Shown here: piece after piece, positions 45,266 to 57,220 of the stretch | How the letters are laid out: every line of letters begins with the position of its first letter | How positions within the stretch are numbered: position 1 is the stretch's first letter | Source of the DNA: Setomelanomma holmii | Lineage: Eukaryota > Ascomycota > Dothideomycetes > Pleosporales > Phaeosphaeriaceae | DNA length: 64,000 bases | Assembly: GCA_010015745.1 (NCBI GenBank) | Contig: ML978185.1 | Span: 1-64,000, forward strand | Reading direction: 5' to 3' | Notes under the pieces: generated by a model | Databases searched by the model: none | What the model was told of the DNA's origin: nothing | The model's input: the letters and a program-made list of their open reading frames with translations, nothing else | Made by a program: the position numbers and the translations under genes

Positions 45266-45436
45266 ATCGATGTGGATGTAGTAGGATGAGCAGTCTTGTA
45301 GATAATGTCTAGTCTAATGTCTACTGTAGCGGTTTGGTGAATAACGCACTCAACCCTAGAGCAGATTGCCATCTGGCAGCTGTCCCACGCAACGTCTACA
45401 AGCTTGTGCGCAGCCATCTCGATTATCTACATCTCA

Positions 45437-46411
45437 TCAAAACCCCCTCCAAAACCCCTCGACAAGTCCTTTGACCTCTTCCACGTTCTCTCTCACAACC
45501 CCATGCCCAGCGCCTTTCACAACCTTAATATCCTTGAATCCCAACTTTACTAGATCCTCCTCACTAACAACCCCATCTAATTCTCCCAGTACCACAAGAT
45601 TCCTCACGCTAGTTTCCACCACCGTTGCAAACACCTCATCCTGATCCATAACCCCGCCATCCCTGAACACCGCCACAACAGCAGCCGTATGCCCCTCATG
45701 TTCACGCATCTGCCACTCCTTAACTGCCTGCGCCACTACCTCACCTTTCTCAACTCTCTCCCTCCAATCCTCCGGCACAACCAACTCACCGTCCTCAAGC
45801 ACATCCAGCACCCATTTCTCCGCACTTTCCTCGTCCCCATCCCCATCAAGCAGCGCCCTTTGCTCCGCGCTGAAAACATCCCGTCGAATCAACCCCGCCG
45901 GCGCAATCAGCGTAAACCCACTCACGCGCTGCGGCCGGCTAGCTACATACCCGACCGTCAGTGCGCCGCCAAAGGAGAATCCGACCAAATGCACGCGCGG
46001 CCAGGATAAATGGTCCAACAGGTCGTCGATGAGGCTGTGGAATAGTGATGCGGTGTACGCCGCAATGGGCGCGTCGGATAACCCGTGACCCCAGAGATCC
46101 AAGAGCACGAAACGAGAAGAGGGGAAGGAGGTGTGGAGGGCACGGGCGAGGGGGAGCATTCCGATGGCAGGGGTTTGGACGCCGTGGATGAAGAGGACGT
46201 GGGATGGTTGGGCATGGTTGGTTGGACTGGTGTTGCTGGTTGTAGGTGGGATGGAGTAGTATGCTACTTTTCCGGTGCGCGTTTGGAGATGTTGTGCTGG
46301 TGGGAGGAGGGTGCCGAAGACGCTTGTGAAGAATGATTCGGATGGGCCTGGGATGGGTGGTTCTGGGGCGAAGGGTTTGCCCGGCCGAGGGAGGACGAGG
46401 TTTGATGGCAT
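45437..46411 (-). CDS. Alpha/beta-fold hydrolase
   Basis: A single exon of 324 aa. The motifs are complete: HVLFIHGVQTPAIGMLPLAR (HG oxyanion loop), FVLLDLWGHGLSD, nucleophile elbow VHLVGFSFGGAL with Ser146, acid in VLGELDGVVSEEDL and catalytic His in VVKGAGHGVVREN. There is no signal peptide; the N-terminus is Pro-rich and the enzyme is probably cytosolic. The order of motifs and the lid size match general hydrolases of the epoxide-hydrolase/esterase type, and the substrate cannot be told from sequence. It is convergent with the TAP-like gene and on the same strand as the PLC-like gene, with 398 bases between them. Start ATG at 46411 is unambiguous. Confidence 0.85.
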   Translation of the reverse strand: MPSNLVLPRPGKPFAPEPPIPGPSESFFTSVFGTLLPPAQHLQTRTGKVAYYSIPPTTSNTSPTNHAQPSHVLFIHGVQTPAIGMLPLARALHTSFPSSRFVLLDLWGHGLSDAPIAAYTASLFHSLIDDLLDHLSWPRVHLVGFSFGGALTVGYVASRPQRVSGFTLIAPAGLIRRDVFSAEQRALLDGDGDEESAEKWVLDVLEDGELVVPEDWRERVEKGEVVAQAVKEWQMREHEGHTAAVVAVFRDGGVMDQDEVFATVVETSVRNLVVLGELDGVVSEEDLVKLGFKDIKVVKGAGHGVVRENVEEVKGLVEGFWRGF

Positions 46412-46809
46412 TGTGGTGGTTTGTAATCAGTCTGGGTTGTGTTGTCGAGTATACAGCCGATTTTGGTGCCTGGTAGGTGTTGTGGTGTCGTGATTATAAA
46501 TATATCTGAGATGGCGCGCTTAATGCGTGTGATAGCGTATCGGGCGAGATTAGTATTCTTTGAGGATAGGTATGTCACCGAGCTAACTATTTTCAGCAGG
46601 TGTTGTGTAGAGAAGGTCAGTAAAGAACCTTGGAATGTATTGTTGACTCATTCCACTATGATGGTTGGATGCCTATGCTATGCCATGTCTTTCGTGAAAG
46701 CAGCAAGAGTGTCTCTTACGATGCAGATGCTGTCCCAAATCAGGCCTCCCATGGATTTCCATCCAAACGCCATCGCCATGCAAATATCCAAATACCAATG
46801 AAACAACTG
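46412..46809. other. Intergenic between two minus-strand genes
   Basis: About 400 bases holding the promoter of the alpha/beta hydrolase and the 3' flank of the PLC-like gene. No other feature was seen. Confidence 0.4.
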
Positions 46810-47889
46810 TTATGCCCCAAATGCAACAGCGACCAAGAGTGCAACCACAACCGCCAACATGCTTCCCTGCTGCCTGCCCACGCCACCAGTACTACTCTGC
46901 GTCAATGGCGCAGTACTAACGCTCAGCCTGCCTGTCGCTCCCGAGACACCATTCGCCGCATCGACACTCGCAATCGCAGGTCCCATATTAATCCAATCCA
47001 CGAGCACGAATGTCGGGCCTTTTCCATACACGCCTGTGCAGTTCTGCACCGAGACGCCCAAGCTTCCGTATCCCGTCTGCGCATTTGTAGTCCCTGCGTA
47101 AGATGCGTTGGGTGACTGGATGCCGAACAATTGTGTCTCGTAGAGGAAATGGTTCATGAGGAACATACGGCCGGAAGAAAGGGCGGCTTCGGTGGTGGTG
47201 AGGCTTGTGGGGCGATTGGGGTTGCAGGAGTAGTTCGAGGGGCTGTTATTGTTGTAGTCGTTTTCGAAGATGAAGGTGAATTCGTCCATGAGGTAGGGGT
47301 ACTGGGACGAAGTCGAGCTGAGAGAGGCAACGAACGTCATTAGGCGAGTGCCATTGTTAATGAGGCTCTGGAGTGTTGGCCACGTTTTCGGGATAGTGGT
47401 TGCTGATGATGGCGTGTAGGCGTACTGGTCGATGCCCGACGAGGCGAATTGCGAGCCCAAATCTGATGCTGATGCATCGTCTGAGTTCACGATCAGAACT
47501 GTGACGACATCGTTTGTGTTCTTGTCCATCCAAGTCTTGATCTCGCTCAGCCAACTTTCTAGAGTTCCCATGTCGAGAAGGTCGCAGCTGCTATGGCAAA
47601 GGTGCCATGATGTTGTCCCGCTGCTGCCGTTCGCCTTGTGTACCTGAGCGGACAGTAATCGAACGCCAGCCTCAAGCTGAACAGTTGAGTTGTAGTATTG
47701 GTTTCCGGATGTCGAGAAAGACGTCTTGTCGTTCCGTGTGAATGGCGAATCGTGAGCGCCGAGGTGTGTAATGTTGTTGTATGCTTTGGAACATAATGAT
47801 GGCGAGTTATTGCAAGCCGTTTGTGCTGTGACTGTTGTGTAAACGAAAGGTAAGATGGCCGCCGTCTGCATCAATGTTCTTAGCAACAT
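46810..47889 (-). CDS. Secreted PI-PLC X-domain-like phosphodiesterase, GPI-anchored
   Basis: A single exon of 359 aa. A signal peptide ends near TTVTAQTACN. The TIM-barrel PLC-like domain shows NITHLGAHDSPF (first catalytic His position), an Arg-containing strand LEAGVRLLSAQVH, WHLCHSSCDLLDMGTLESWL (second His region) and VLVDWINMG near the end of the barrel. Members lack the calcium-binding and C2 parts of eukaryotic PLC and resemble bacterial PI-PLC. The Ser/Thr-rich stalk (TGRLSVSTAPLTQSSTGG) and C-terminal hydrophobic run (MLAVVVALLVAVAFGA) are a GPI signal. Many NxS/T sequons support surface location. Whether it is catalytically active on phosphoinositides or on GPI anchors is unknown. 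Confidence 0.83.
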   Translation of the reverse strand: MLLRTLMQTAAILPFVYTTVTAQTACNNSPSLCSKAYNNITHLGAHDSPFTRNDKTSFSTSGNQYYNSTVQLEAGVRLLSAQVHKANGSSGTTSWHLCHSSCDLLDMGTLESWLSEIKTWMDKNTNDVVTVLIVNSDDASASDLGSQFASSGIDQYAYTPSSATTIPKTWPTLQSLINNGTRLMTFVASLSSTSSQYPYLMDEFTFIFENDYNNNSPSNYSCNPNRPTSLTTTEAALSSGRMFLMNHFLYETQLFGIQSPNASYAGTTNAQTGYGSLGVSVQNCTGVYGKGPTFVLVDWINMGPAIASVDAANGVSGATGRLSVSTAPLTQSSTGGVGRQQGSMLAVVVALLVAVAFGA

Positions 47890-48781
47890 GGTGATATGTA
47901 ATGTTGCGCAGAACAGGGCTTCAGTCTAATCGCGTGTGCTTCCCAGAAGTCGATGATGTAGAATGGAAGTCGTATGTCGTAATAAGCAAGCTCACTCTTC
48001 TCAAACGATCGAATAAAGAAAGATCAAACCTCACAACGAACGCAAGTCGAAATATTCCCGCGCCACAAACCTTGGGGGGATCAGCACAAACATATACAAA
48101 GCACACACTGCACACACGTCTCAGCTCCGTCACCAAGAAAGGCGCATGTAATCATAGAAACAGCTCACGCATCGTAATCGAGTGGATACAACTGTCGCGG
48201 CTTGCGAGGCTGTGCATTCGCCATTCGTTGCGCACAAGTTTCAGGCGTCGTCAGCCGCCAGCCGAGCGCCGCCGGAACATGAACCGAAACACTGCGGACT
48301 TGGGAATGGCAGAGCCAAGTGGGCCGGATACAAAAGGGACCGTCGTGCCTGTTCTGGGAAGGGAGATGTGGCCAAGTGCAGATGGCATGGCGAGACGTTG
48401 AGTGTGAGTGGTGATGTCAAACAGGCTTGGTGGACCCTGATGCGGAGTACGAGGATCTGTTTTTGGAGTGGCGGGTGGTGGTGCTGCGGCTGCGAGGAAT
48501 CCCGGTCGATCGTGTCGGCACTTTCAGCCCTATGGCATGCACGCGACGCGCCTGTGCTTGTTGGTGCTTTTTGTTGTTATTTGACAATGGAACGATTGAA
48601 GCTCGAGTTCTATGAGATGAGCGTCACAATCCTTTGATCTCTACCTCCACCTAACTGTACTATCGCACCTTCCTCGCGAACCCTAAAACAACACTCGTAA
48701 ACACAACCAGCCGCACCTACAAACCAACACCACCTCTCACCACCTCTCACCACCACACGATTCTCAGCCCTCGTACCCACC
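47890..48781. other. Divergent intergenic region
   Basis: About 890 bases between the PLC-like gene (minus) and the small conserved gene (plus). Overlapping frames at 47901-48637 are not family-like. The last 100 bases are C/A-rich, typical of a 5' leader. Confidence 0.4.
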
Positions 48782-49387
48782 ATGGTCACCCTCCGCGCCC
48801 CCTCCTCCCTCCCAAGCACCCAATCCTCCCCTTCCATCCCACCCCCATCCCTCGCCTGGCTCACCGGCGCATGGAACGTTACGCACTCTACACTCCCAAT
48901 GTGGAAAAAGAACCGCAACGTCGTGATCACATACACGCCCGTCGCCGGAAGCTCACCGCCGCAAATTGACGACCTGGTAACGTACCAGCCGCATACGTCT
49001 ACTTCGAAAAAGACAGTGCATGGCGTCGATAAGCCTTTCGCTGTGCCGAACAATGCGGCCGCTTCCACATCTAAAGGCAATGAAGAGAGCGACGTAGCGA
49101 GTCTGGCATATACATGGCGCGGCAAGGGCTGGTTGATGATTGCGTCGTCAAAATGGGAGATACTGGGGTATGGCGAGGAGGAAGTCACTGGCAACGCTTG
49201 GGTTGTGACGTACTTTGCAAAGACGCTGTTCACACCTGCGGGTGTAGATGTTTACTCGAGGAAGGGAAGGCTGGTGCCAACAACGGTGGAGGATATCAAA
49301 AATGCGTTGAGGGGGCTGGGTGGGGATGTGGAGAAGTTGGCGGGCGAGGTGTTTGAGATCACTATGGATGGAGAGGCGGAGGAATAA
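48782..49387 (+). CDS. Small conserved fungal protein, calycin/lipocalin-like
   Basis: A single exon of 201 aa, starting in an ACCATGG context. After a Pro/Ser-rich start, SLAWLTGAWNVTHSTLPMWK, NVVITYTPV, DDLVTYQPHT, YTWRGKGWLMIASSKWEILG and AWVVTYFAKTLFTPAGVDVY form alternating beta strands. A helical end (VEDIKNALRGLGGDVEKLAG) follows. The W-x-G-x-W start and antiparallel strands resemble lipocalin-like barrels that bind small hydrophobic ligands; this is an inference from pattern, not a database match. There is no signal peptide, so probably cytosolic. I recognise it as a conserved ascomycete hypothetical but know no function. Confidence 0.72.
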   Translation: MVTLRAPSSLPSTQSSPSIPPPSLAWLTGAWNVTHSTLPMWKKNRNVVITYTPVAGSSPPQIDDLVTYQPHTSTSKKTVHGVDKPFAVPNNAAASTSKGNEESDVASLAYTWRGKGWLMIASSKWEILGYGEEEVTGNAWVVTYFAKTLFTPAGVDVYSRKGRLVPTTVEDIKNALRGLGGDVEKLAGEVFEITMDGEAEE

Positions 49388-49834
49388 GTCGGCGTAACAC
49401 ATACGTGGTTGGGGAAGGGAGAGAGCTGGATGTAATATACATGGGATGGAAACAAGACCGGCGCAGATGTCCACAATACACGAAAGGTTGGGTTCGGAGA
49501 TGGGTTGAGGCAGAGTGTAGTTTGCGTTCGAGATACCCCAGGCGCTCTAGTCGCCATTGCCGTTGGTTTGCACAATGTCAGAACATCACAGTAGAGGCAT
49601 ACAGGAGAGATGATATTTGGCACAGAGTATGACAGACATAATGTACCCTTGCCACGATGGCGGTCGAACAGAGTCAATGCGACTATCAGCTATAGTGCTC
49701 ATGTCCATGCCAGTCAGGGGAATCGCCCGATCTAAGAACCATCCATTGCGCCATTCGTTAAACTCGAAAATCCACCCGCATATCTAGCAAACCTGGAAAC
49801 TTCCGAAATGCTGCCTTTGTTAGCTCGAGCAGGC
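49388..49834. other. Convergent 3' flanks
   Basis: About 450 bases between convergent genes; no feature beyond untranslated sequence. Confidence 0.4.
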
Positions 49835-52800
49835 TTAGTCTAGGAGGTTCATGCTGGTATTGCTCGCGCCCTGGCACCTCGACGATGCAGCTCCTGCATA
49901 GGATTTGGACTGCGCTCCGACGTCGAGATCAATCAGCAGATTAGCGTTCGTTGACACTGCCGCTTTCTTCGCTGGGGAGACCTGGACGAGTTTGGCTGGC
50001 CTTGAAGATGATGCAGCCTCGATCCGAGGGCTCTTGCGGATAGTCTCAAGATACTTCGCCTCCTCTTCCTTCATCTTCTGGTGAACCCTTGCATCGTCAG
50101 CCGCGGCACCTCCGTTGACGAACGCCTGCCACTTCTCACTCGTACTGTCGGAATTATCTGGGATCTGGGACATTGGTAGGGGGTTGCTCGGCCTCTGAAA
50201 GGTGGTGTCGAGGAGCAGGTTGCGCGTTGCCTGGGGTACTTGAGCTGAGTTGGCCCCGTTCGTGACTGTTCTTAACATCGATCTCATCCCGTTGCTGCGG
50301 CGCCCGCACTTCTGACATTCGCAAGCATCGGAGCAGATCGCGGTACATTTGTGGCCACAACTGAGACGGCGATTGCACTGCATCATGCAGTTAACCTGGT
50401 CATGACTAAATGGATGGCAACGATAGGGACATTTGTGCTGGCAGGGAAGGATGCCGCCGCACTCTGTATCACAGCCACCGTGCACGTGCTCCCAATCTTC
50501 TGGCTCCTGGATCCACACTTTGCGACCATGGTTACCACATTCCAGTGGCAGATTGTAGCCAACGCGTCGCTTCTGACCGCTCGTCACGCTCTGCTTGGAG
50601 TCTCGCCACATGATGTCGACGACAGAACCCCAGACTTGACTCTCGCAGGCCAGAAGCTCTCCATTGCCGAAGATGTAGAAACCACGCCTTGCTCGAGACA
50701 GTGCAACACAAGCGCGGTTCTCAGACGACAAAAAGCCAATGGCATGCTTGCGGTTGCTCCGAACAAGACTGAGGATGACGACATCGTTCTCTTCACCCTG
50801 GTAGCCATCTACCGTGACGATCTTGACAGTGGCCATAGCCAACGAGTTCTGGTGGTACCGCAACAAGCGGAGAAGACTCTTGCGTTGTCCGTTGTAAAAT
50901 GTTAATAGCGTGATCTTCGCAGCGTCCATGCCGTTAAGCACAAGATAGTCGACAAAGCCTACAATCATCTTGGCCTCGTGCTCGTTGTAGCACGACATGT
51001 TGGCATCGCGAGCCTCCGGCCACTCGTGGCAAAAGAAGAATGAATTGTTACCTCCCATGCCTTCAACAGGCGGTCGATTGGCGATATCCTTCACGCTTTC
51101 GTGATCCTTGAGCACATTTGCATAGATTGGTACTAGCAAACGTCGGATCTCCGGTATCATGCGTCGCTGTCTGGTCAAGGTACTGTATGCGACATCATTG
51201 CGGATGAGTCGCTCGAACAAACTCAGGTTAAGGTAGTAGGGCTCATCTTCAAATGCGTGCACCTGGGTATGCGGTCTGAGCTGTTGATGGTCGCCAACAA
51301 GAATCAGATGCTCGAGTGTCGGCAAGCAAGCAGCGGTGACTGGAGCCTCCATGGTTTCCGCAGCCTCCTCGACGAGGATTGTGCGTGGGCGCAAAGCCGA
51401 GATCAGTGCACGGTACTTTGCAAGGCCTGTGGTGGTGCACCCAATGATCCGCTGTTCGCTGAGAATGCGGACGTCTTCCTCCCACATGCCCACCTTTCGC
51501 TGAAGCACAGTCTTGCTGTACTCCTTGGCAATGTCGCGCACCTTCGCAACGATCAGGGCTTTGGCCGCCCTTTTGAAGTAATTGTAGATGGCGCCGCGAT
51601 CCGTCGGCGGGATCATAGTCAAATCGCTGGTCTTCCTCAATAGCTCCTTGATCTCAGCTGTCGTCAGCTTGGAGCCGCCCTTGCCGATATAGTTGTCATT
51701 CAGCAGGGAAACTGGACCGCGAAGCGCCTCGAGGTCATCATCGTCCTGCGCAACGGCTTCGGCTTCGAGCTCCTTCAATTGTTCGACCTCAAAGTCTTCT
51801 TCTTCGAAACCCCAACCATAATCATCTGGTTGGCTTGGTCGGTGGCAAGGAGCGAGGCACTTGCCCAGCCACTGTTCCACAAGTATGCAGGGGTTCTCAG
51901 CAGGGGAGATGCCCATTGTACGCTGAGAGTCAAGCTCTAAGGATTCGGCTTGCTCCTGCGTAATGAGGTCCAAGCTTAAGAGAACGCTATGAGGAAGTGG
52001 TGGCTTCGCAGGCTCGAAGGGGGCCAACAGCGTTTGACAATTAGTGGTCAACTTCCTCTGAGCGATCGTGGCCTGGACCTTTTGGCTGCCGGGCTGCTTC
52101 TGGGGAGGTATGTTGGAGCGCACTTCGTACAGTGTTCGCTTCTTGATATCGGCATCCTTGCTTCGTCCTCCGAGTCGAATGAAGTTAGGCTCAAATTCGC
52201 TCGTATGTCGTAGGATTTGATCGACGGCGTGATTCGTTTGGGCAGTGACCTCGAAAGACGATTAGCCTCCTGCCTCATATCGTCATTCTCAATCAGACTT
52301 ACGATAATGGGCGCGTCATCTTTCCGCAAGTTGTCGCGCAGAAGCTTCATCATTACGACGCTGACGTGGGTCTTTCCAGTGCCCGGTGGACCTTTTACGA
52401 TTGCGACTCTGCTCGTAAGCATACAATGCAATGCCTTACTCTGCGACTTGTCCAGAGAGAGTGAAGTGGGTGCCGGCCATTCAGCCAGAACGTGTACATT
52501 CTCGAAGTTTGAGCTCTCTTCCATGCTAACAAGGGAGCTCAAGTTGACGTAGGGATTATGCTGGATGTAAGCCGGAGGATCGACATCCTTCTTGGCTTGG
52601 ACTAGGTGCTCCGATAGAGGAAACGGCTCTCGCATCATGTGTTGAAGGGCTAGCATGGTGTGACGACTGGCCTCGTAAAAGCCACTTCGGCACTCGACCA
52701 TGACCCATTTCTTCATCGGATCAATCTCTTGATCCTCGGGACGCGCGAAGAACAAATCAATTTCTGGCGGATTTTGTTCTAGTGCAGAAATCGGCCGAGC

Positions 52801-53457
52801 CGCTACAGTGGCAAGGACGCATGTAGTTTGGAAGGCGTCGTCTGCAGGTGACAGAGCCACAAGGCTTCCGGTTATCAGACGCTTGCTCTGCTCCCACCGA
52901 ATGTGTTTCTTCACTCTGCTCAAGGAGAATGCAACGCGAGTGGCGAGTCCGCGGGGGCTGAAGACTAGACCAGTGATATAAACCGGTTCGTAGATGCCAA
53001 TGCTATTGTTCTCGTACTCGGCTTCGTCCTTGAAAGGTGATATGCGCACTTCTTCAACAGCCTCGCGCAAGGGTCGTATAGCATCCTCTCGGAGGAGCTC
53101 ATACTTGGTGCCTAGGTATTCTTCGATACTGTCGTATGCCCCGTCAGCTTTGTGAGGGCGCAGTGTGTCGCCGACGTTGACGAGCGCCTTAAGTTCGGTA
53201 CTAAGAAAGCCGGGCTTCACGGGGCGTAGAATCTCAGGCGGACTGGGTATTTCGGGCTTGTCAATCCACGCGCCACCAGTGACGGGCTTCTTTTCGAGCT
53301 CGAAGTACTCTCGGACTTCTTTATTTACACGAGAGGGGCCCGAGGATGGGATGCTGTCGTGAGGTACTTGTGGGTGGTCGCTCATTGATGCGCGGTTAAA
53401 GCGCTCAGTGAGGTGGTCGTTGACCTCGCCATCTACAGTACGGTGAGTAACGCGCAT
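49835..53457 (-). CDS. NFX1-type zinc finger SF1 RNA helicase (Hrr1/ZNFX1 family)
   Basis: Exons 53457-52303 and 52249-49835 give 1189 aa. SF1 helicase motifs: Walker A VKGPPGTGKTH (about residue 365), QTNHAVDQIL spanning the splice site, FIRLGGRSKD, Walker B ILVEEAAETMEAP, LVGDHQQLRPHTQ, RQRRMIPEIRRLL, VTVDGYQGEENDVVILSLVR and ENRACVALSRARRGFYIFGN. NFX1-type Cys/His fingers follow (CGGILPCQHKCPYRCHPF, CNRRLSCGHKCTAICSD). The family includes fission yeast Hrr1, needed with RdRP for RNAi heterochromatin, and animal ZNFX1, so a small-RNA or RNA-surveillance role is inferred. The N-terminal 340 residues carry the usual family prefix domain. The tail is disordered. The first in-frame ATG is 53457; ATG 53385 is an equally possible start. 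Confidence 0.87.
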
Positions 53458-54850
53458 TTCGAAGTGTTGCGAAAGCAATGGAAAAAGGTCAGACCCGACT
53501 CGAGCGACACAACCTTCTTAAAGGCTCATATGTCGCGAGACGCCATGTCTTAGCAAACTGCAATGTCTCACACACGCGACTCACCGAATTGCTCATAATC
53601 GCCTGCAAGGCTCGCGAAGGTGTTTTGTGTTTGTGCTTGACTTCGCCCGTGTGCTGCCGAGCTGTGTGCACCCCGTCTATTGGGTCTGTTTGTGCGATTG
53701 CGCGGGCCTTTGGCCATGGCTTGCTGAAACCCTGGTCGTAGAGGGGTCGTCTAACGAGTGTGGAGTTAATTTGGGTGAGGTCGCCTAGAATGAACGCGAA
53801 GAATGGGCTAATGCTGCATCCATGCCGTTGCGCGGTGAAGTGTGTTGTGGGTAAGTCTTGGTCACGTAAACAAAATCCCAAGGAAGGTGCATTCAGTGCA
53901 AGACAAACAGCGCCAGCAAGCGCCCCGAGAAGGTGAAGACAATTTTCCGAACGCTTTTCGCTGCAGAGAGTACGGATGAGCATTGCAATTGACGTAAGAA
54001 AGCAACAGACATGACTCTCGAAAAACGTCTAGAAGCAGGTATAACGTGATGAGTCTTCCGGTTTGAACTCGCCTGCGCTGAGGACAAAAAAGCTGAATCT
54101 TCCTGAGGAAGATGTGGCTTACCTAGCTTTACCGTCCTCTGGCATGTTGAAGATGTGCTGATTGACTACATCAATGATAGGCAGATCCATCGTTCGGCAA
54201 TGAGAAGCAAATGCGAGAGGTGTTTGCTGTAGCCGAAGACGGAACACGAGAAGTAATCATCCTTGTGTTATTGCTTCATCTAGGCAAATGTTGTAGTGAC
54301 AAACTCCTCCCTTGAAGTTGTTGCTTGCATATCTACTCAACATACCCTGCTGTTCGATATTTACTTCAAGCTGGAGCTGAGCGCTTTCCAGAGAGGCGAG
54401 GTGGAAGAGTCATCCCAGTCCAATCTCACGTATACTTGTGTGTTTCCTCACGGAGTAGAGTGGATTGCATGGTCAGATCGATTCGCGCTGATGGTGTTCG
54501 GCTGGGTCCACGGGTAAGATGTGAATTGGGGCAGGCTGTGTGATTATAGACTATCATCTTTTCAAAGTGGCGAGAAGGAGTGACAATCAGTAGGAGGCAA
54601 AGCCTGTGGGTCTAGGAAGGCGTCAGAGTGTGATGATAGATGCCCGTAAGGAGTTGTGGTGGTGAAAGGTCAGGGTTCATGGTGTCGAGCCCCAGTGCGG
54701 CCCGCGTGTGGTTCGCGGCTAAATGACGCGCTTCCGAGCCTCGCAGCTCGCGTCGACCGGCGGACATATAGCGTACCAGCGCATATGCGGACTTCCTGCC
54801 ACAATCACTCTTAAGTTTTGCGCGTATGCTGTAAGGCTGCTCAGAGCACC
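53458..54850. other. Divergent intergenic region
   Basis: About 1.4 kb between the helicase (minus) and the SPT8-like gene (plus). Frames at 53489-53983 minus and 54296-54543 plus have no recognisable content. Both promoters must lie here. Confidence 0.4.
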
Positions 54851-56937
54851 ATGAATGAGGAGGACGAATTTGAGAATGGCAACAGTGAGCTCTCGCTCTC
54901 AACATTGGCGCACTGCATAGAGCTAATTGCGCCGGACAGGCTCCGCCGAGGAGGAAGACGAGGCGGAGGAGGGCGATGCCATGGACGTAGATGAGGAAGA
55001 AGAAGGCGACGACGGCGATGAGGGCGACAATGACGACGAAGACGGCGATGGGGATAACGACGACGACGATCAAGACCAGGATCAGGACCAGGACGAACCA
55101 GATAGCCCCACGCAGCGGCCGCGAGGAAGTCTCCCCAACGGCGGCACACCAGGTCCGTCAGACTCGAATCCTGCCGTCACCCTCACATCTCCCAGCCCTC
55201 GAGCGGCCGCAGCTTCAGGCGTGCTGGGCAATCTACCATTCCGACCGAGCGTGCGACAGGAGGCCTTGAATGCGGGTGTCTACGATATAATACCCACCAC
55301 TGCTGCCCCACACAGCACTTCGATCAACGCAATCACGGCTACACCAGACATGCGATGGGTGTTCAGCGGAGGGGCGGATGGCTATATTAGGAAGTTCAAT
55401 TGGGTCGACACTGCAAATGGGAAGCTCGCACTCACAGTGGCCCAGCGGCACCCCTTTGTCGACTCGGTGACAAAGGCAGGAGTTCTGCTGTCGTATTGGG
55501 AAAACGAAGACAGCTCAGGGCCGTCAGACAACCTGTCTTCAGTATACTCGCTTGCTGTACACCACCAATCCATGTGGCTGTTATCAGGGCTCGAGTCTGG
55601 CGGCATTAACTTGCAGTCGGTACGCCATGAGGAAGGAAAGCGGATACACACTTTGAAGGGACATACGTCAGCCGTCTCAGTCCTGACACTGGCGCAAGAC
55701 GAGCAATCAATTCTCAGTGGCAGCTGGGACAAGACGATCAACGACTGGGACCTGAACACTGGCCAAGTGAAGAGGAAGTTCGAAACTAGTGGTGGTCAAA
55801 TTTCCGCCATCGAACAGCGTCCACTATCAACATTACCCATTCCTCAAGACACGGAAACATTACCAAACGCCAATGGCACCTTTACCTCTAATAACGCCGC
55901 CCGCCCAAGAGCAAATGGCAGTCTGACCAATGGCACAGACCCTTCACGAGCTGCGCCAGTCAAGGACGAGAGCAACGAGGACGCGCCTGGATCGCCGGAA
56001 GATTCGCTGTTTGGCGACAAAGACTCGCTCTTTGGCGATGCTCAAGAGAACAATCCTTCTTCAGCACTACCAGCATTTGGTGACGACGATGACGAATTCT
56101 CGAGAGCGATCGCAAACGGCATACAGCAAGCGGACGAAGATGGTCAAGGCGATCTTGATATAATGGACATAGGTGGACCTGTGCAGGCGCCACAAGAGCA
56201 AGCAGATGAAGGCGCCAAGGAGCAACCAGCACCCGCGCAGGGAGAAGCGACCACAAATGGCACTACAGATTCTCAATCGACAGCCACAGTGAACGGACTA
56301 CAGCATGCAGAAGACACAGAAAAGAAGCCATCAACCGGCCAAGCAGAACAACCCATTTCCTCGGAGACAACGTTCATGGATGCCTCGATGGACGGCACAC
56401 TCCGCATTTGGGATCGGCGGCAGTCGAATCCCATCGCACGTATAGCTCCACACAGGAACACCCCGCCTTGGTGCATGAACGCCTGCTGGTCGCCAGATGG
56501 CAACTTCATCTACGCAGGCCGAAGAAATGGCACAGTCGACGAGTACAGTCTGCACAAAGGCCTGAGAGAGCCTAGAAGGACCTTCAAGTTCCCTAGTGTC
56601 AGTGGGCCAGTGAGCGCCGTTCGAACCATGCCGAACGGCAAGCATCTCGTCTGGTAAGTAACATCAATCCCCAACCCAGGACGCCTCTGACTTTAAAAAA
56701 AGCGCGTCTTATGATATTTTGCGACTATACGACCTCTCACAGCAAGAGAAACAAGAAGCTGGCGCTAAGGGTGCTGCCGTACCTTTCTTGATCGTTCCGG
56801 GACACAGGACTGGCGTTATCTCCCAGTTGTACCTTGACCCGACTTGCACCTTCATGATCTCAACAGGAGGCAATCGAGGGTGGGAGGGAGCCACTACAGA
56901 GGTTCTTCTTGGCTACGAAATAGGCATCTCCGGTTGA
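54851..56937 (+). CDS. spt8: Spt8-type WD40 subunit of the SAGA complex
   Basis: Exons 54851-54884, 54940-56653 and 56703-56937 give 660 aa. A very acidic N-terminus (residues 1-60, Asp/Glu runs) precedes a WD40 propeller: TSINAITATPDMRWVFSGGA, LKGHTSAVSVLTLAQDEQSI, SGSWDKTINDWDLNTGQ, FMDASMDGTLRIWDRR, WCMNACWSPDGNFIYAGRRN and PGHRTGVISQLYLDPTC. A low-complexity acidic insertion of about 170 residues, containing a duplicated DSLFGDKDSLFGD, separates the fourth and fifth repeats, as usual in fungal Spt8. Spt8 recruits TBP to SAGA-dependent promoters. The tiny first exon (11 codons) and the last exon were placed by phase. A CACCATG context supports the start. Confidence 0.88.
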
Positions 56938-57220
56938 TGCGTTATACCCTGCGATGCGGCGTTTTGTATGGGGTCGGATTTGGAAACCCAAAAGTACTGA
57001 GGTACGTTTGAGCACTTGTACGACACACTTTTTCGAATTGAGTGCTTCAACAATACCCCTAAAATCGTGCTGGATGCTGTGTCAAGCAACCTCTCTGTGA
57101 TTGGCTGAGCATACAACGCGTCGTTTATGACGTAGACGCGACTCGTGCCCACCTTCATCCAGGCTTCAGCATCCATTTCCCCACAACATCGTACTTCTAA
57201 GGGAGGTGCAGTACTACAAC
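56938..57220. other. Short intergenic region
   Basis: About 280 bases between two plus-strand genes; it should contain the 3' end of spt8 and the promoter of the MscL-like gene. Confidence 0.3.
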
